DNA of 17,133 nucleotides from Leucobacter sp. UBA1945 (GCA_002336855.1 DDEV01000019.1:142-17274); one strand, 5' to 3'. Numbered from the stretch's first letter, positions 1 through 6,704 are shown. Notes: generated by a model from the letters alone, not told the origin. A program made the numbers and translations.

Positions 1-394
1 CGGCGGTCATCTGGCCGTACATCATGAGGCCCTCGGCCTCGAGCTTGCGAAACTCTGGCCAGGTTGCCCAGTCGCCGACGAGGTTCGAGTTCGCGAGCAG
101 CACGCGGGGCGCCCACTTGTTCGTGCGGAAGACGCCGACCGGCTTGCCCGACTGCACGAGCAGGGTTTCGTCTTCTTCGAGGTCGCGCAGGGTGTCTACG
201 ATCGCGTCGAAGGCCTCCCAGCTGCGGGCCGCGCGGCCGGTGCCGCCGTAGACCACGAGGTCGTCGGGGCGCTCGGCAACCTCGGGGTCGAGATTGTTCA
301 TGAGCATGCGAAGCGGTGCCTCGGTCTGCCAGCTCTTCGTGCTGATCTCAGTGCCGCGCGGTGCGCGAACGGGGCGTGCGCCGGGAAGTGCCAT
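1..394 (-). CDS. hutU: Urocanate hydratase (urocanase), N-terminal part, runs off the left edge
   Basis: Urocanase catalyses the second step of histidine degradation, converting urocanate to 4-imidazolone-5-propionate with a tightly bound NAD+ in the cytoplasm. About 131 N-terminal codons are visible, read from an ATG at 394 down to base 1. The translation carries the family's opening block: a GTE.STKSWQTEAPLRMLMNNLDPEVAE stretch near residues 15-40, YGGTGRAARSW near 50-60, then ETLLVQSGKPVGVF, ANSNLVGDW and EGLMMYGQMTA. These match urocanases almost residue for residue. The start is supported by an AAAGG ribosome site seven bases upstream. The rest of the gene, and any other hut genes, lie to the left of the window. 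Identification is from recalled family sequence; no disruption is seen in the visible part. Confidence 0.95.
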   Translation of the reverse strand, partial: MALPGARPVRAPRGTEISTKSWQTEAPLRMLMNNLDPEVAERPDDLVVYGGTGRAARSWEAFDAIVDTLRDLEEDETLLVQSGKPVGVFRTNKWAPRVLLANSNLVGDWATWPEFRKLEAEGLMMYGQMTA

Positions 395-605
395 GGTGAT
401 GCCTTTCGTCTTTGGTCCGCGAGCGACTCGGTGAGCGGTTCGCGAGCGTTACCTCCATTTCACCTCGCAAAGGATCGTTACTCAACGCATGGGGCACACA
501 GGTCGTCTGGGATTCCAGACGAAGTGAATCGGGCTGCCGCTACAGTTGTTTCGAGGCATTCGCGCACCGCGAGCGCAAGATACTAGAGAGACCAAGGAGA
601 CCCCC

Positions 606-1046
606 ATGAAGGGATTCAGAGAGTTCATCATGCGCGGCAACGTTGTCGAGCTGGCCGTCGCAGTGATCATCGGCGCGGCATTCACTTCGATCGTGAATTC
701 GCTCGTCGATGGCATCTTCAACCCGATCATCGCCGCGATCTTCAACGCGGACGAGATCAACAAGGCAGTGCTGCAGATCGGCCCCGTGTCGCTCGGCATC
801 GGCGCGGTGCTCGGCGCCATCATCAACTTCGTACTCATCGCGGCGGTCGTGTACTTCGCCATCGTGCTGCCGATGAACAAGTTCAACGAGGCGATGTACG
901 TGCGCAAGCACGGCCACAAGCCGGGCGAAGAAGAGGCGGCAGCAACCGAAACCGATCTGCTCACCGAGATCCGTGACCTGCTCGCGGCTCGCGAGACAGC
1001 AGCACCCGGCACCGGCGAGGCAGCACCGGGCGCGCACCGCGAATAG
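606..1046 (+). CDS. mscL: Large-conductance mechanosensitive channel MscL
   Basis: MscL is a homopentameric inner-membrane pore that opens under membrane tension and releases solutes during osmotic downshock. The 146-residue product has the usual length and layout: an N-terminal amphipathic helix (MKGFREFIMRGN), TM1 at about residues 14-45 (ELAVAVIIGAAF, the pore-lining helix), a periplasmic loop, TM2 at about 68-92 (LGAIINFVLIAAVVYFAIV), then a charged cytoplasmic helix ending in LLTEIRDLLAAR, typical of the C-terminal bundle. The start at 606 is chosen over an upstream in-frame ATG at 546 because an AAGGAG ribosome site (594-599) sits six bases before it and family members start MKGF. It stands alone, with a strong terminator following. 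Confidence 0.97.
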   Translation: MKGFREFIMRGNVVELAVAVIIGAAFTSIVNSLVDGIFNPIIAAIFNADEINKAVLQIGPVSLGIGAVLGAIINFVLIAAVVYFAIVLPMNKFNEAMYVRKHGHKPGEEEAAATETDLLTEIRDLLAARETAAPGTGEAAPGAHRE

Positions 1047-1077
1047 TCACGTTTCGCGCTTCCCCCGAGGTTCACAC

Positions 1078-1118
1078 AAGAAGAGGATCACCCGCACAGC
1101 GTGGGTGATCCTCTTCTT
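1078..1118 (+). terminator. Strong intrinsic terminator after mscL, probably bidirectional
   Basis: A 16-bp perfect inverted repeat, AAGAAGAGGATCACCC at 1078-1093 against its complement at 1103-1118, is extended by a G-U and a C-G pair around a five-base loop. The 3' arm ends in a CTTCTTTA T-rich tract. It lies 31 bases after the mscL stop and 24 bases before the end of the opposing GNAT gene. The 5' arm is A-rich, so the hairpin could also stop transcripts arriving on the minus strand. Confidence 0.88.
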
Positions 1119-1141
1119 TATGTCAATGATGTCGTCAGCAG

Positions 1142-1678
1142 TTACCTGGGTGGCAACGGCGGCCCGTCGGGAAAGTCGCTTCGCGTGAGATCCATGAAGA
1201 GCGCGTCTTCGAGGTGCCCGCCAGGCCGCACCTGGTAGTCGCGCAGCACCCCGATGCGCTTGAAGCCGAGCCGCTCATAGCTGCGAATGGCGCCTTCATT
1301 GTGAATGTTCGGGTCGAGCGTCACTCGCGTGATGCCTTCGGCGAACTCGGCTCGAATCGCGAGCGCCAACGCCTCTTCACCGATGCGTCGGCCGCGAAAG
1401 CCCGTCGCGAGAAACAGATGCATGACCGTCGTCGGATACTCGGGGTCTTCGCCCCGCAGCACGAACATGGCGCCGACGCACTGCCCCTCGACCTCGATGA
1501 TGCGCGAGGACTCGTCTTCGATGAACTCACTCTGCACCCGTTCTGACGTGTAGCCCACCCACCACACGGCAACCTCGGGCTCCGAGAGGATACCTACGAG
1601 TGGGTCGCGGTCTGCGTCGGTCGCCGCTCGCAGCGTGACGAGCGGGCCGACGATGGGCGCAAGAATCGGGAGTGCCAT
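1142..1678 (-). CDS. GNAT-family N-acetyltransferase
   Basis: This 178-residue protein is a predicted acetyl-CoA dependent N-acyltransferase of the GNAT fold. The acetyl-CoA binding motif A is visible as TGFRGRRIG at residues 92-100, the R-x-x-G-x-G/A pyrophosphate loop, preceded by the beta-4 strand TTVMHLFLA. The C-terminal half shows the NEGAIRSYERLGFKRIG block (127-143) common in RimJ/RimL-like and AAC(6')-like enzymes, and residues 33-40 (EPEVAVWW) recall aminoglycoside 6'-acetyltransferases. The acceptor substrate cannot be read from the sequence, so no gene symbol is given. No ribosome site precedes the ATG. A TACGCT -10 element ends six bases upstream, suggesting a leaderless mRNA. 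The neighbouring DoxX gene is 41 bases upstream on the same strand. Confidence 0.9.
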   Translation of the reverse strand: MALPILAPIVGPLVTLRAATDADRDPLVGILSEPEVAVWWVGYTSERVQSEFIEDESSRIIEVEGQCVGAMFVLRGEDPEYPTTVMHLFLATGFRGRRIGEEALALAIRAEFAEGITRVTLDPNIHNEGAIRSYERLGFKRIGVLRDYQVRPGGHLEDALFMDLTRSDFPDGPPLPPR

Positions 1679-1684
1679 GTGCTC

Positions 1685-1690
1685 AGCGTA
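1685..1690 (-). promoter_or_regulatory. -10 element for leaderless transcription of the GNAT gene
   Basis: On the minus strand TACGCT is followed by GAGCAC and then directly by the ATG. A start site six to seven bases after the -10 would place the 5' end of the mRNA on the start codon. No convincing -35 was seen. The same spacing recurs before the Nudix, amine oxidase and DUF2200 genes. Confidence 0.5.
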
Positions 1691-1719
1691 GCGAACCGGC
1701 GCGACCCACGGCTACAGCG

Positions 1720-2085
1720 CTACAGCACCACGACGAAGCCGAGCACCATGCTCACCGCGGTCAGCACTGCCAGCACGATGGAGGGAGTCGCCGACTCTTT
1801 GCGGCGCGCGTGCACGACCACGGCTCCGATCATGATCACGAGCAGACACGCCGCAGCGATCGGGCTGAGGATCGGCACGATCCCGGTGAGCACCGGCAGC
1901 ACGAGGCCGAGGCCACCGAGCACCTCGGCGATTCCGATGAGCTTGATCGTGGCGGGAGCGAAGTTCTCGGCCCACGCCATACCCGACGCGACGATGGCGT
2001 CTTTTTGTTTCAACGCCTTCATCGAACCGGCGGCGACGTAGGCGAGGGCGAGCAGCCCGCTGACGATCCAAAATGCAATCTGCAT
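1720..2085 (-). CDS. DoxX-like small integral membrane protein
   Basis: A 121-residue protein with four predicted membrane helices (about residues 4-22, 44-66, 69-91 and 100-120), the size and layout of DoxX/DoxX-like proteins. The first helix ends AYVAAGSMKALKQ and is followed by the FAPATIKLIGIAEVLGGLGLVLP block typical of the family. DoxX-like proteins have been tied to redox or thiol homeostasis in some bacteria, but the biochemical role of this subfamily is not settled. The start at 2085 is chosen over an upstream in-frame codon because AGGGAGA lies just before it and the extra upstream residues are not membrane-like. It lies upstream of the GNAT gene, which appears to have its own promoter. 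Confidence 0.87.
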   Translation of the reverse strand: MQIAFWIVSGLLALAYVAAGSMKALKQKDAIVASGMAWAENFAPATIKLIGIAEVLGGLGLVLPVLTGIVPILSPIAAACLLVIMIGAVVVHARRKESATPSIVLAVLTAVSMVLGFVVVL

Positions 2086-2226
2086 GTTTCTCCCTGAGGT
2101 GTGTTGCCATGACGGCGTTCCGGCCGCTCTCAGCGCGGCCCCAGAGGCATAACGGCAAACATGCGCGGCGCATTCCAGGCAACTTGCGAGCGCGCCTCCG
2201 CCGCTCACGGCGATCGTCGAAACCCC

Positions 2227-2232
2227 TAGGCT
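2227..2232 (+). promoter_or_regulatory. -10 element for leaderless transcription of the Nudix gene
   Basis: TAGGCT is followed by exactly six bases (TTGATGC shares its first T with the -10 boundary) and then the ATG at 2239. There is no purine-rich ribosome site. The 153-base gap between the divergent DoxX and Nudix starts (2086-2238) otherwise shows nothing recognisable apart from the DoxX ribosome site. Confidence 0.5.
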
Positions 2233-2238
2233 TGATGC

Positions 2239-2649
2239 ATGAGCGCGAACCCGACAGGCGAGATCCGAGTGAGCGCAGTGGTCATGCGCGATGCCGAGGG
2301 CCGCGTGCTCAACGTGCGCAAGCGCGGCACCAGCACCCTAATGCTGCCGGGCGGCAAGCCCGAACCCGGCGAACGCGCCGCGCAAACGGCGATCCGCGAG
2401 ATCGAAGAAGAGCTCGGAGTCGAGCTCGATCCCGCGCTGCTGCAAGATCTCGGCGTGTTCCGCGCCAAAGCTGCAAACGAAGCGGGCTTCGAGGTGGTCG
2501 CCCACGTCTTCGAGCACCCCTATGTCGAGGGCGTGCGCGTGCTCGCCGAGATCGAGCAGCTCGAGTGGGTGCACCCGTCAGAGGCGCGCGACGACATGGC
2601 CCCACTCAACACCGTGCACGTGTTTCCGGCGCTGCTTGCCGAAAGCTAA
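2239..2649 (+). CDS. Nudix (NUDT) family pyrophosphohydrolase
   Basis: A 136-residue single-domain Nudix hydrolase. These enzymes cleave nucleoside diphosphates linked to another moiety and use divalent metal held by the Nudix box. The complete box GX5EX7REUXEEXGU is present at residues 39-61 (G39, E45, R53-E54, E57-E58, G60), preceded by the LMLPGGK strand-loop that leads into it. The substrate (oxidised dNTP, ADP-ribose, CoA and so on) cannot be told; none of the extra motifs of NudC or ADP-ribose pyrophosphatases was seen. It is probably a monocistronic leaderless gene. Its stop codon overlaps the stop codon of the convergent kce gene by four bases, so the two transcripts must collide or overlap at their 3' ends. 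Confidence 0.93.
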   Translation: MSANPTGEIRVSAVVMRDAEGRVLNVRKRGTSTLMLPGGKPEPGERAAQTAIREIEEELGVELDPALLQDLGVFRAKAANEAGFEVVAHVFEHPYVEGVRVLAEIEQLEWVHPSEARDDMAPLNTVHVFPALLAES

Positions 2650-3476
2650 AACCGCGGTCGAACCGCGAGCAGCGAACGAGCCTCGTCTACTGAAAGTGGA
2701 GAGCGCTGTGCGATCTTCGCCAGCTTGCTCGCCCGCTCCACCAGTTCGGCATTGTCCCTCACTGGGCGTCGCGCGGCGAACGTGAGCGTGTCTTCCATCC
2801 CGACGCGAAGGTGACCACCCATCGCCAGCGCAGTGAGCGCCACGGGGAGAGTTGCGCGGCCGATTCCCGTCGCACTCCAACTGGTGACCTCCTCGGGAAA
2901 CAGGTCGCACCCCGCCTGCACGATACGAGGCAAACCGGGAGCGGCACCAGGAACCCCGAGCACAAGGTCGCAGTGCACCCGCCCGCCGAATGGAAGCCCC
3001 TCTTGATCGATGAGGCGCCGCAGTGTTACTAGGTGCCCAAGCTCGAAGATCTCAAACTCGGGCACGACCCGCTTCAGCTTCGCCTCCCGATAGAGGTCGA
3101 CGATGAACCCCCACGGGTTCGAGAACACGCCTTCACCAAAGTTCACCGTGCCAAGAGTGAGCGAACACGATTCAGGTTCAGCCTCGAGCACCCGCAACCG
3201 CGCATCGAAGTGATCCGTGATCGCGCCTCCGGTCGAGAGCTGCACCACCATCGTTGAGACCTCTTGCACCGCTGCAACCGTCTCGCGAATCCGCCCGAGA
3301 TCCAACGTCGGCATTCCCTGCGCGTCCCGCACATGAATATGGATCATCGCTGCCCCGGCAGCCTCACAGGACTGCGCCATGGCAGCGATCTCCTCAGGAC
3401 TGGCGGGTAGGTGCGGCACCTCCTGCTTTGAGATCTCCCCTCCGGTCCCGGCAACGGTGATCATCGTTCCAGTCAT
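2646..3476 (-). CDS. kce: 3-keto-5-aminohexanoate cleavage enzyme (BKACE/DUF849 family)
   Basis: Kce is a zinc-dependent beta-keto acid cleavage enzyme. It takes 5-amino-3-oxohexanoate plus acetyl-CoA and gives acetoacetate plus 3-aminobutyryl-CoA. The 276-residue protein fits the family length. The zinc-binding HIHVRD motif places histidines at 46 and 48, the same numbers as in the structurally studied Kce. Glu14, the STGG loop (81-84), GTVNFG (109-114), PEFEIFE with Glu142, Arg224 and GMED with Glu228-Asp229 match the remaining catalytic and zinc residues within two positions (from recalled literature numbering). BKACE is a broad family, but the adjacent kal and kdd genes point to the lysine-pathway reaction. 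AAGGAG precedes the ATG at 3476. The gene lies 53 bases after kal and is last in the tetR-kdd-kal-kce operon. Confidence 0.9.
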   Translation of the reverse strand: MTGTMITVAGTGGEISKQEVPHLPASPEEIAAMAQSCEAAGAAMIHIHVRDAQGMPTLDLGRIRETVAAVQEVSTMVVQLSTGGAITDHFDARLRVLEAEPESCSLTLGTVNFGEGVFSNPWGFIVDLYREAKLKRVVPEFEIFELGHLVTLRRLIDQEGLPFGGRVHCDLVLGVPGAAPGLPRIVQAGCDLFPEEVTSWSATGIGRATLPVALTALAMGGHLRVGMEDTLTFAARRPVRDNAELVERASKLAKIAQRSPLSVDEARSLLAVRPRF

Positions 3477-3529
3477 TTCGCTCTCCTTCGAGTTGCTTCG
3501 CAGCGCATTTTTCCGCAGGTGGTGGCGGG

Positions 3530-3907
3530 CTAGGCCGCCAACGCAGGTACGACGACGGTGCCACTCGCGGTCACTGCAACGATAGGCTGTGGCAAAAGTT
3601 CCGCGCGATCTGAGTCCCGGCTTCGGCGCCGTGCGATCACCCTCAGCTCGAAGTCGATGTCGCGACTGCGCGAGCCGACCCGCCCAAGCGCCCCTTCGAT
3701 CTCGATAATGTCGCCCGCGTAGAGCGGCGCCTTGAATTGAACGCTCTCGTAAGCCGCAAACATTCCTTCGGCGCTGTCGTGCCTCACGCAGATTTCAGTA
3801 GCAACGTCGCTGAAGCACTCCATCGCGAATCCGCCAGAGAGCACTCCCCCGCCGTAGTGCGCGTGCGAATCCGCAATGTACTGGCGATGAACGACGGTCA
3901 AGGTCAT
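3530..3907 (-). CDS. kal: 3-aminobutyryl-CoA ammonia lyase (hot-dog fold)
   Basis: Kal removes ammonia from 3-aminobutyryl-CoA to give crotonyl-CoA, the step after Kce in lysine fermentation. The 125-residue product is a single hot-dog domain of the right length. It carries the distinctive DSHAHYGGGVLSG start (13-25), CFSDVATEICVRHDSAEGMFAAYESVQF (31-58), the PLYAGDIIEIEG strand (61-72) and a terminal ASGTVVVP (114-121). These follow the Kal family closely and differ from ordinary acyl-CoA thioesterases in the HYGG/SDVATE blocks. The ATG at 3907 is chosen because the family begins shortly before the HYGG motif; AAAAGAG upstream is a moderate ribosome site. Kal lies 37 bases downstream of kdd and 53 bases upstream of kce, on the same transcript. 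A plain thioesterase is the main alternative. Confidence 0.88.
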   Translation of the reverse strand: MTLTVVHRQYIADSHAHYGGGVLSGGFAMECFSDVATEICVRHDSAEGMFAAYESVQFKAPLYAGDIIEIEGALGRVGSRSRDIDFELRVIARRRSRDSDRAELLPQPIVAVTASGTVVVPALAA

Positions 3908-3944
3908 AATCACGCTCTTTTCTGGTTCGATTGAGTGGGGTGAA

Positions 3945-4979
3945 TCAGAGCGATTCGAAGAATCGGCGAAGCCCATCGTGCTTTCGCACGAGTTGCAGCG
4001 CCGCCTCAGCGTGTCCCGGAACATAGCCGGAACCGATGATGAGATCGAGGTCGAGCCCAAGGGCTTCCGCTCCGAGCGCAACGGTAGAAAACACCGTCGC
4101 CATGGAGAAATACACGACCGCCCCAGATGGCCGGGTGCAGACGAGCGCTGTGTGCTCCACGTTTGGCACGTTTACGCACACGAGCGTCACATCAGGAAGC
4201 TCGTCGACTGCTGACTCCGCGAGTACCCGCTCACGAGTGGTCAAGGGGTCGGTCGCGTCGGCGACGACGACGCTGTCGGCGATGCCATGAGCAAGCAACC
4301 GCTGCCGTTCGCCCTCGGTGGGAACGACGACAGTCACACCGATGCCGAGGTCGCGCGCCGATACAGCGCTCAAGGACGCGCTCTTCCCGCCCCCAAGAAT
4401 GAGCAACCGCCCGGGCACCCGGCCATCGATTGCTGGCCGCCTGAGCACCCGAAGCGCGAGCGCAGGTGCTCCGCACACGTCGAGCACGGACATGGTGATG
4501 GACTCGGGAAGATCGTCAGGGATCTTCGCGAAGATCGCTCCCTCAGTGAGCACCGCCTCGCCCACCACGGGAACCACCGGGGTCTTTCCGTCCCAATCAC
4601 TCGAGATGGATTCGAGGCGCAGTGGCGTGGCCGTCAGCGAGACCAGAGTGACAATCCGATCGCCAATCGCAGCCCCCCGGAAATCCGCACCCGCCTGCAC
4701 GACTTCACCGATGAGAACACCGCCAGAACCGGTCACCGGGTTCTGCATTTTTCCACGCGCGGCAACGATATCAAGAATCTGCCGACCCATCTCCTTCGCC
4801 GAGCCCTCGCTGAACTGCTGGATCTGGTTGAAGCTCGCCGAGTCGAGGTTGAGGCGCTCGACGCGAACCAGCGCCTCGGTGTTGCGGATTGGCGATACGG
4901 CATCGAGCCTCGCAGCAGACTGCGGCAGCGCCCCCACGACCTCAAGAACCCGGTTCGTGCCGAATACAGTGCTGCTCAT
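3945..4979 (-). CDS. kdd: L-erythro-3,5-diaminohexanoate dehydrogenase
   Basis: Kdd oxidatively deaminates 3,5-diaminohexanoate to 5-amino-3-oxohexanoate with NAD(P)+, supplying the substrate of Kce. The 344-residue protein matches family length and blocks: FGTNRVLEVVGALPQ (6-20), LNLDSASFNQIQ (43-54), ILDIVAARGKMQNPVTGSGG (68-87), the VSLTATPLRLESI segment, LDVCGAPALALRVL (166-179), the nucleotide-binding strand-loop LLILGGGKSAS (192-202), CVNVPNVEHTA, and YFSMATVFSTVALGAEALG near the C-terminus. The fold is distantly related to medium-chain dehydrogenases, without their zinc ligands. The start at 4979 gives an ATGA overlap with the tetR stop and has GAAGG seven bases upstream; the in-frame open stretch further upstream lies within tetR and does not look like coding sequence. 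Translational coupling to tetR is likely. Confidence 0.92.
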   Translation of the reverse strand: MSSTVFGTNRVLEVVGALPQSAARLDAVSPIRNTEALVRVERLNLDSASFNQIQQFSEGSAKEMGRQILDIVAARGKMQNPVTGSGGVLIGEVVQAGADFRGAAIGDRIVTLVSLTATPLRLESISSDWDGKTPVVPVVGEAVLTEGAIFAKIPDDLPESITMSVLDVCGAPALALRVLRRPAIDGRVPGRLLILGGGKSASLSAVSARDLGIGVTVVVPTEGERQRLLAHGIADSVVVADATDPLTTRERVLAESAVDELPDVTLVCVNVPNVEHTALVCTRPSGAVVYFSMATVFSTVALGAEALGLDLDLIIGSGYVPGHAEAALQLVRKHDGLRRFFESL

Positions 4980-5608
4980 GCTGCAGCCTTCGAGTCCAAA
5001 CCGAGCAGCCTCAGAGCAAGATCTTGGTGCAGTTTGACTACCTCTTGCACCGAGAGGCGCCCCTCCGGCTGAAACCAGTGCACGACGCCCGTGCACATCT
5101 CGAGCAGCGCATGGGAGGTGATCGACAGGTCTTCGAAGGTGAAGGCTCGCTCATTCTGTCCCTGCACAAGGGCACTGCGCCACAGCGCCTCATAGGTATC
5201 ACGCAGCTCGATCACGTCCCGTTGTGCCGCCTCCGGAAGCGAGCGAAGCTCACGATCGCTTACCTGGCAAAGCTCGCGCTCGGTAGCGTGAATCGTCACG
5301 TGCACGTCCACGAGCGCGCGCAGTTTGTCACGCGCGCTCCGTCGACCCTGCAGCGCACGAGAAGCCTCGGCGAACAGCGTCGAAAGATTCTCGCGCAACA
5401 AGTCATGCAGCAGATCGTCCTTCGATGAGATGTAGTGATAGACGGTGGCAATCGACACCCCAGCCTCCTGCGCGATGAGACGCATGCCGGTGGCGTTGAA
5501 TCCGAGCCGACTGAACAGTTCGAGTGAAGTTCGCCGAACCAGTTCGCGTGTGGTGTCAACCTCTGCTGCGGGTGCAGCGGAAGCGGCGGTAGCGATTGCT
5601 TCGGTCAT
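4976..5608 (-). CDS. TetR/AcrR-family transcriptional regulator of the kdd-kal-kce locus
   Basis: A 210-residue regulator with the TetR N-terminal DNA-binding domain at about residues 19-68. The helix-turn-helix reads GMRLIAQEAGVSIATVYHYISSKDDLL (41-67), close to the family consensus. An alanine-rich leader of about 17 residues precedes the domain. The C-terminal half (HVTIHATERELCQVSDRELRSL and onward) resembles the ligand domains of TetR proteins linked to acyl-CoA or fatty-acid catabolism genes, so a CoA-thioester or amino-acid inducer is plausible but unproven. It is the first gene of the minus-strand operon; its stop overlaps the kdd start. AAAGGA lies four bases before the ATG. A consensus promoter and a large palindrome lie just upstream, consistent with autorepression. 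Confidence 0.92.
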   Translation of the reverse strand: MTEAIATAASAAPAAEVDTTRELVRRTSLELFSRLGFNATGMRLIAQEAGVSIATVYHYISSKDDLLHDLLRENLSTLFAEASRALQGRRSARDKLRALVDVHVTIHATERELCQVSDRELRSLPEAAQRDVIELRDTYEALWRSALVQGQNERAFTFEDLSITSHALLEMCTGVVHWFQPEGRLSVQEVVKLHQDLALRLLGLDSKAAA

Positions 5609-5622
5609 GACGTCCTTTCAAA

Positions 5623-5646
5623 ACTATCGAACGGTCGATCGATAGT
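5623..5646. promoter_or_regulatory. Palindromic operator 1, over the tetR transcription start
   Basis: A 24-bp imperfect palindrome: perfect 8-bp arms ACTATCGA (5623-5630) and TCGATAGT (5639-5646) around ACGGTCGA, with only two mismatched base pairs overall. It begins five bases after the tetR -10 and covers the expected start of transcription. A repressor bound here would block tetR-kdd-kal-kce. Its core matches operator 2 in 14 of 16 bases. Confidence 0.8.
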
Positions 5647-5650
5647 GGTC

Positions 5651-5679
5651 AGCGTACTGAGCACCATTTCCCCTGTCAA
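5651..5679 (-). promoter_or_regulatory. Consensus promoter of the tetR-kdd-kal-kce operon
   Basis: On the minus strand a perfect -35 TTGACA (5679-5674) and -10 TACGCT (5656-5651) are separated by 17 bases. Transcription should begin near 5645, inside operator 1 and about 37 bases before the tetR ATG. Confidence 0.8.
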
Positions 5680-5729
5680 GTCAAAATGATTCTGCGGAAT
5701 TGCAGAGAAACTCAGCCAAAACTTTTCCC

Positions 5730-5758
5730 TTGACGCTAGAACGATCGTTCGATATATC
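5730..5758 (+). promoter_or_regulatory. Promoter of the importer/hydrolase operon
   Basis: A -35 TTGACG (5730-5735) and -10 TATATC (5753-5758) are separated by 17 bases and direct transcription rightward, with a start near 5765. Operator 2 fills the spacer between them. The two -35 elements of the divergent promoters are about 50 bases apart. Confidence 0.78.
5739..5754. promoter_or_regulatory. Palindromic operator 2, in the spacer of the importer promoter
   Basis: A perfect 12-bp palindrome GAACGATCGTTC (5739-5750) continues as GATA. Aligned with operator 1, the shared pattern is GAACGNTCGNTCGATA, where each N differs between the two. Lying exactly between -35 and -10, it would exclude RNA polymerase when occupied. 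Confidence 0.78.
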
Positions 5759-5798
5759 TTGATGGTAACCGGTGCACAACAGCGTGCTCCGGAGCGCA

Positions 5799-6704
5799 AT
5801 GAAAGCGGGGCTCATGCTCATGAGAAAACACAAAGTAGGTGCAATCGCATTGCTGGCTGCTGCTGCACTCACGCTGAGTGCTTGCACGACGGTGCCCGAG
5901 TCGAGCGAGGCAGAGACGCCAAGCGCCGACGTGGTAGCCACAATCGATTCGTCTGCGTTGGTCCGGGCGGGCCACCTGACGACCTGCATGGATATGCCGT
6001 ATCAGCCGTTCCAGTACTTCGACGAGAATGGCGATCCGACGGGCGTCGATATCGATCTTGTAACCGAAGTCGCCGCGCGGCTCGGGCTCAAACCGAATTT
6101 TCAGAACTCGGTCTTCGACACAATCATCGCAGCCGTGAACTCCGGCAAGTGCGACATGCTCTGGGCCGACCAGTACGTTACGCCCGAAAGGGTCGAGCAG
6201 CTCGACATGGTCGCCTATTGGCGGGCAGCGGAGGTCGTGGTGGTCGCCAATGACAACCCCAAGAACATCTCCAGCAAAGACGAGCTGTGCGGGCTCAAGG
6301 CTGCCGGGCAGAAGGGCGGCGCTGATGTCGCCGCCCTCGAAGAGATGAGCGCTGCCTGTGTAGCGAACGGCGACCCGGCGATCGAAATCTTGCAGTTCCC
6401 TCGAAGCCCCGACGCTTACCAGGCACTCATATCTGGGGCCGCCGATGCTTGGGTCACCGAGCAAGTCGCCGCCCTACTGCTCATGCAGGAGAAGGGTTCG
6501 CCCATCAAGATCGCAGACACGTTCTTCATCGGCGGTGACGACGGAGGCAAGACAGCGTTCTCGTTCCGCAAGGGCGACACCACGGTCTCCGATCCGGTGA
6601 TGGCTGCCGTGCAATCGATGGTTGACGACGGAACTTGGGCCAGCATCTGGGAGAAATGGGGGCTCACCGACGCCATGATCGATCCGCCGGAGATGATCTC
6701 CTGA
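5799..6704 (+). CDS. Amino-acid ABC transporter, substrate-binding lipoprotein (SBP_bac_3 type)
   Basis: The extracytoplasmic receptor of a polar amino-acid uptake system. From the ATG at 5799 it is 301 residues, with a lipoprotein signal peptide: basic start, hydrophobic AIALLAAAALT and lipobox LSAC with the lipidated Cys at 29. The mature part has the family-3 landmarks MPYQPFQYFDENGDPTGVDIDLVTEVAARLGL and CDMLWADQYVTPERVEQLD, whose TPER arginine normally holds the substrate carboxylate. The usual serine-rich pocket segment is replaced by WADQY, and the second-lobe acid is Glu (AWVTEQVAA) where Asp is common, so the ligand may be unusual. GGAG lies four bases before 5799. Starts at 5772 (GTG), 5814 and 5820 also give signal peptides; 5820 is the best alternative. 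First gene of the plus-strand operon. Confidence 0.92.
   Translation: MKAGLMLMRKHKVGAIALLAAAALTLSACTTVPESSEAETPSADVVATIDSSALVRAGHLTTCMDMPYQPFQYFDENGDPTGVDIDLVTEVAARLGLKPNFQNSVFDTIIAAVNSGKCDMLWADQYVTPERVEQLDMVAYWRAAEVVVVANDNPKNISSKDELCGLKAAGQKGGADVAALEEMSAACVANGDPAIEILQFPRSPDAYQALISGAADAWVTEQVAALLLMQEKGSPIKIADTFFIGGDDGGKTAFSFRKGDTTVSDPVMAAVQSMVDDGTWASIWEKWGLTDAMIDPPEMIS

Noticed and set aside
482..1075. Minus-strand open frame covering mscL
   Set aside because: Shadow of mscL, which has a clear family match, ribosome site and terminator on the plus strand.
1142..1678. Calling the GNAT protein an aminoglycoside resistance enzyme
   Set aside because: The EPEVAVWW and NEGAIRSYERLGF segments resemble AAC(6') enzymes, but they also occur in general GNAT proteins, so the substrate is not supported.
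1711..1727. Tandem GCTACAGC repeat at the end of the DoxX gene
   Set aside because: Only two copies of eight bases, in coding/intergenic boundary sequence; no sign of a functional repeat or array.
4287..5072. Long plus-strand open frame opposite kdd
   Set aside because: Arg/Pro/His-rich composition without motifs; the minus strand encodes an unmistakable Kdd across the same bases.
5786..5795. Perfect 10-bp palindrome GCTCCGGAGC just before the lipoprotein start
   Set aside because: It includes the GGAG ribosome site, has no loop and does not match the two operators, so it is probably incidental.
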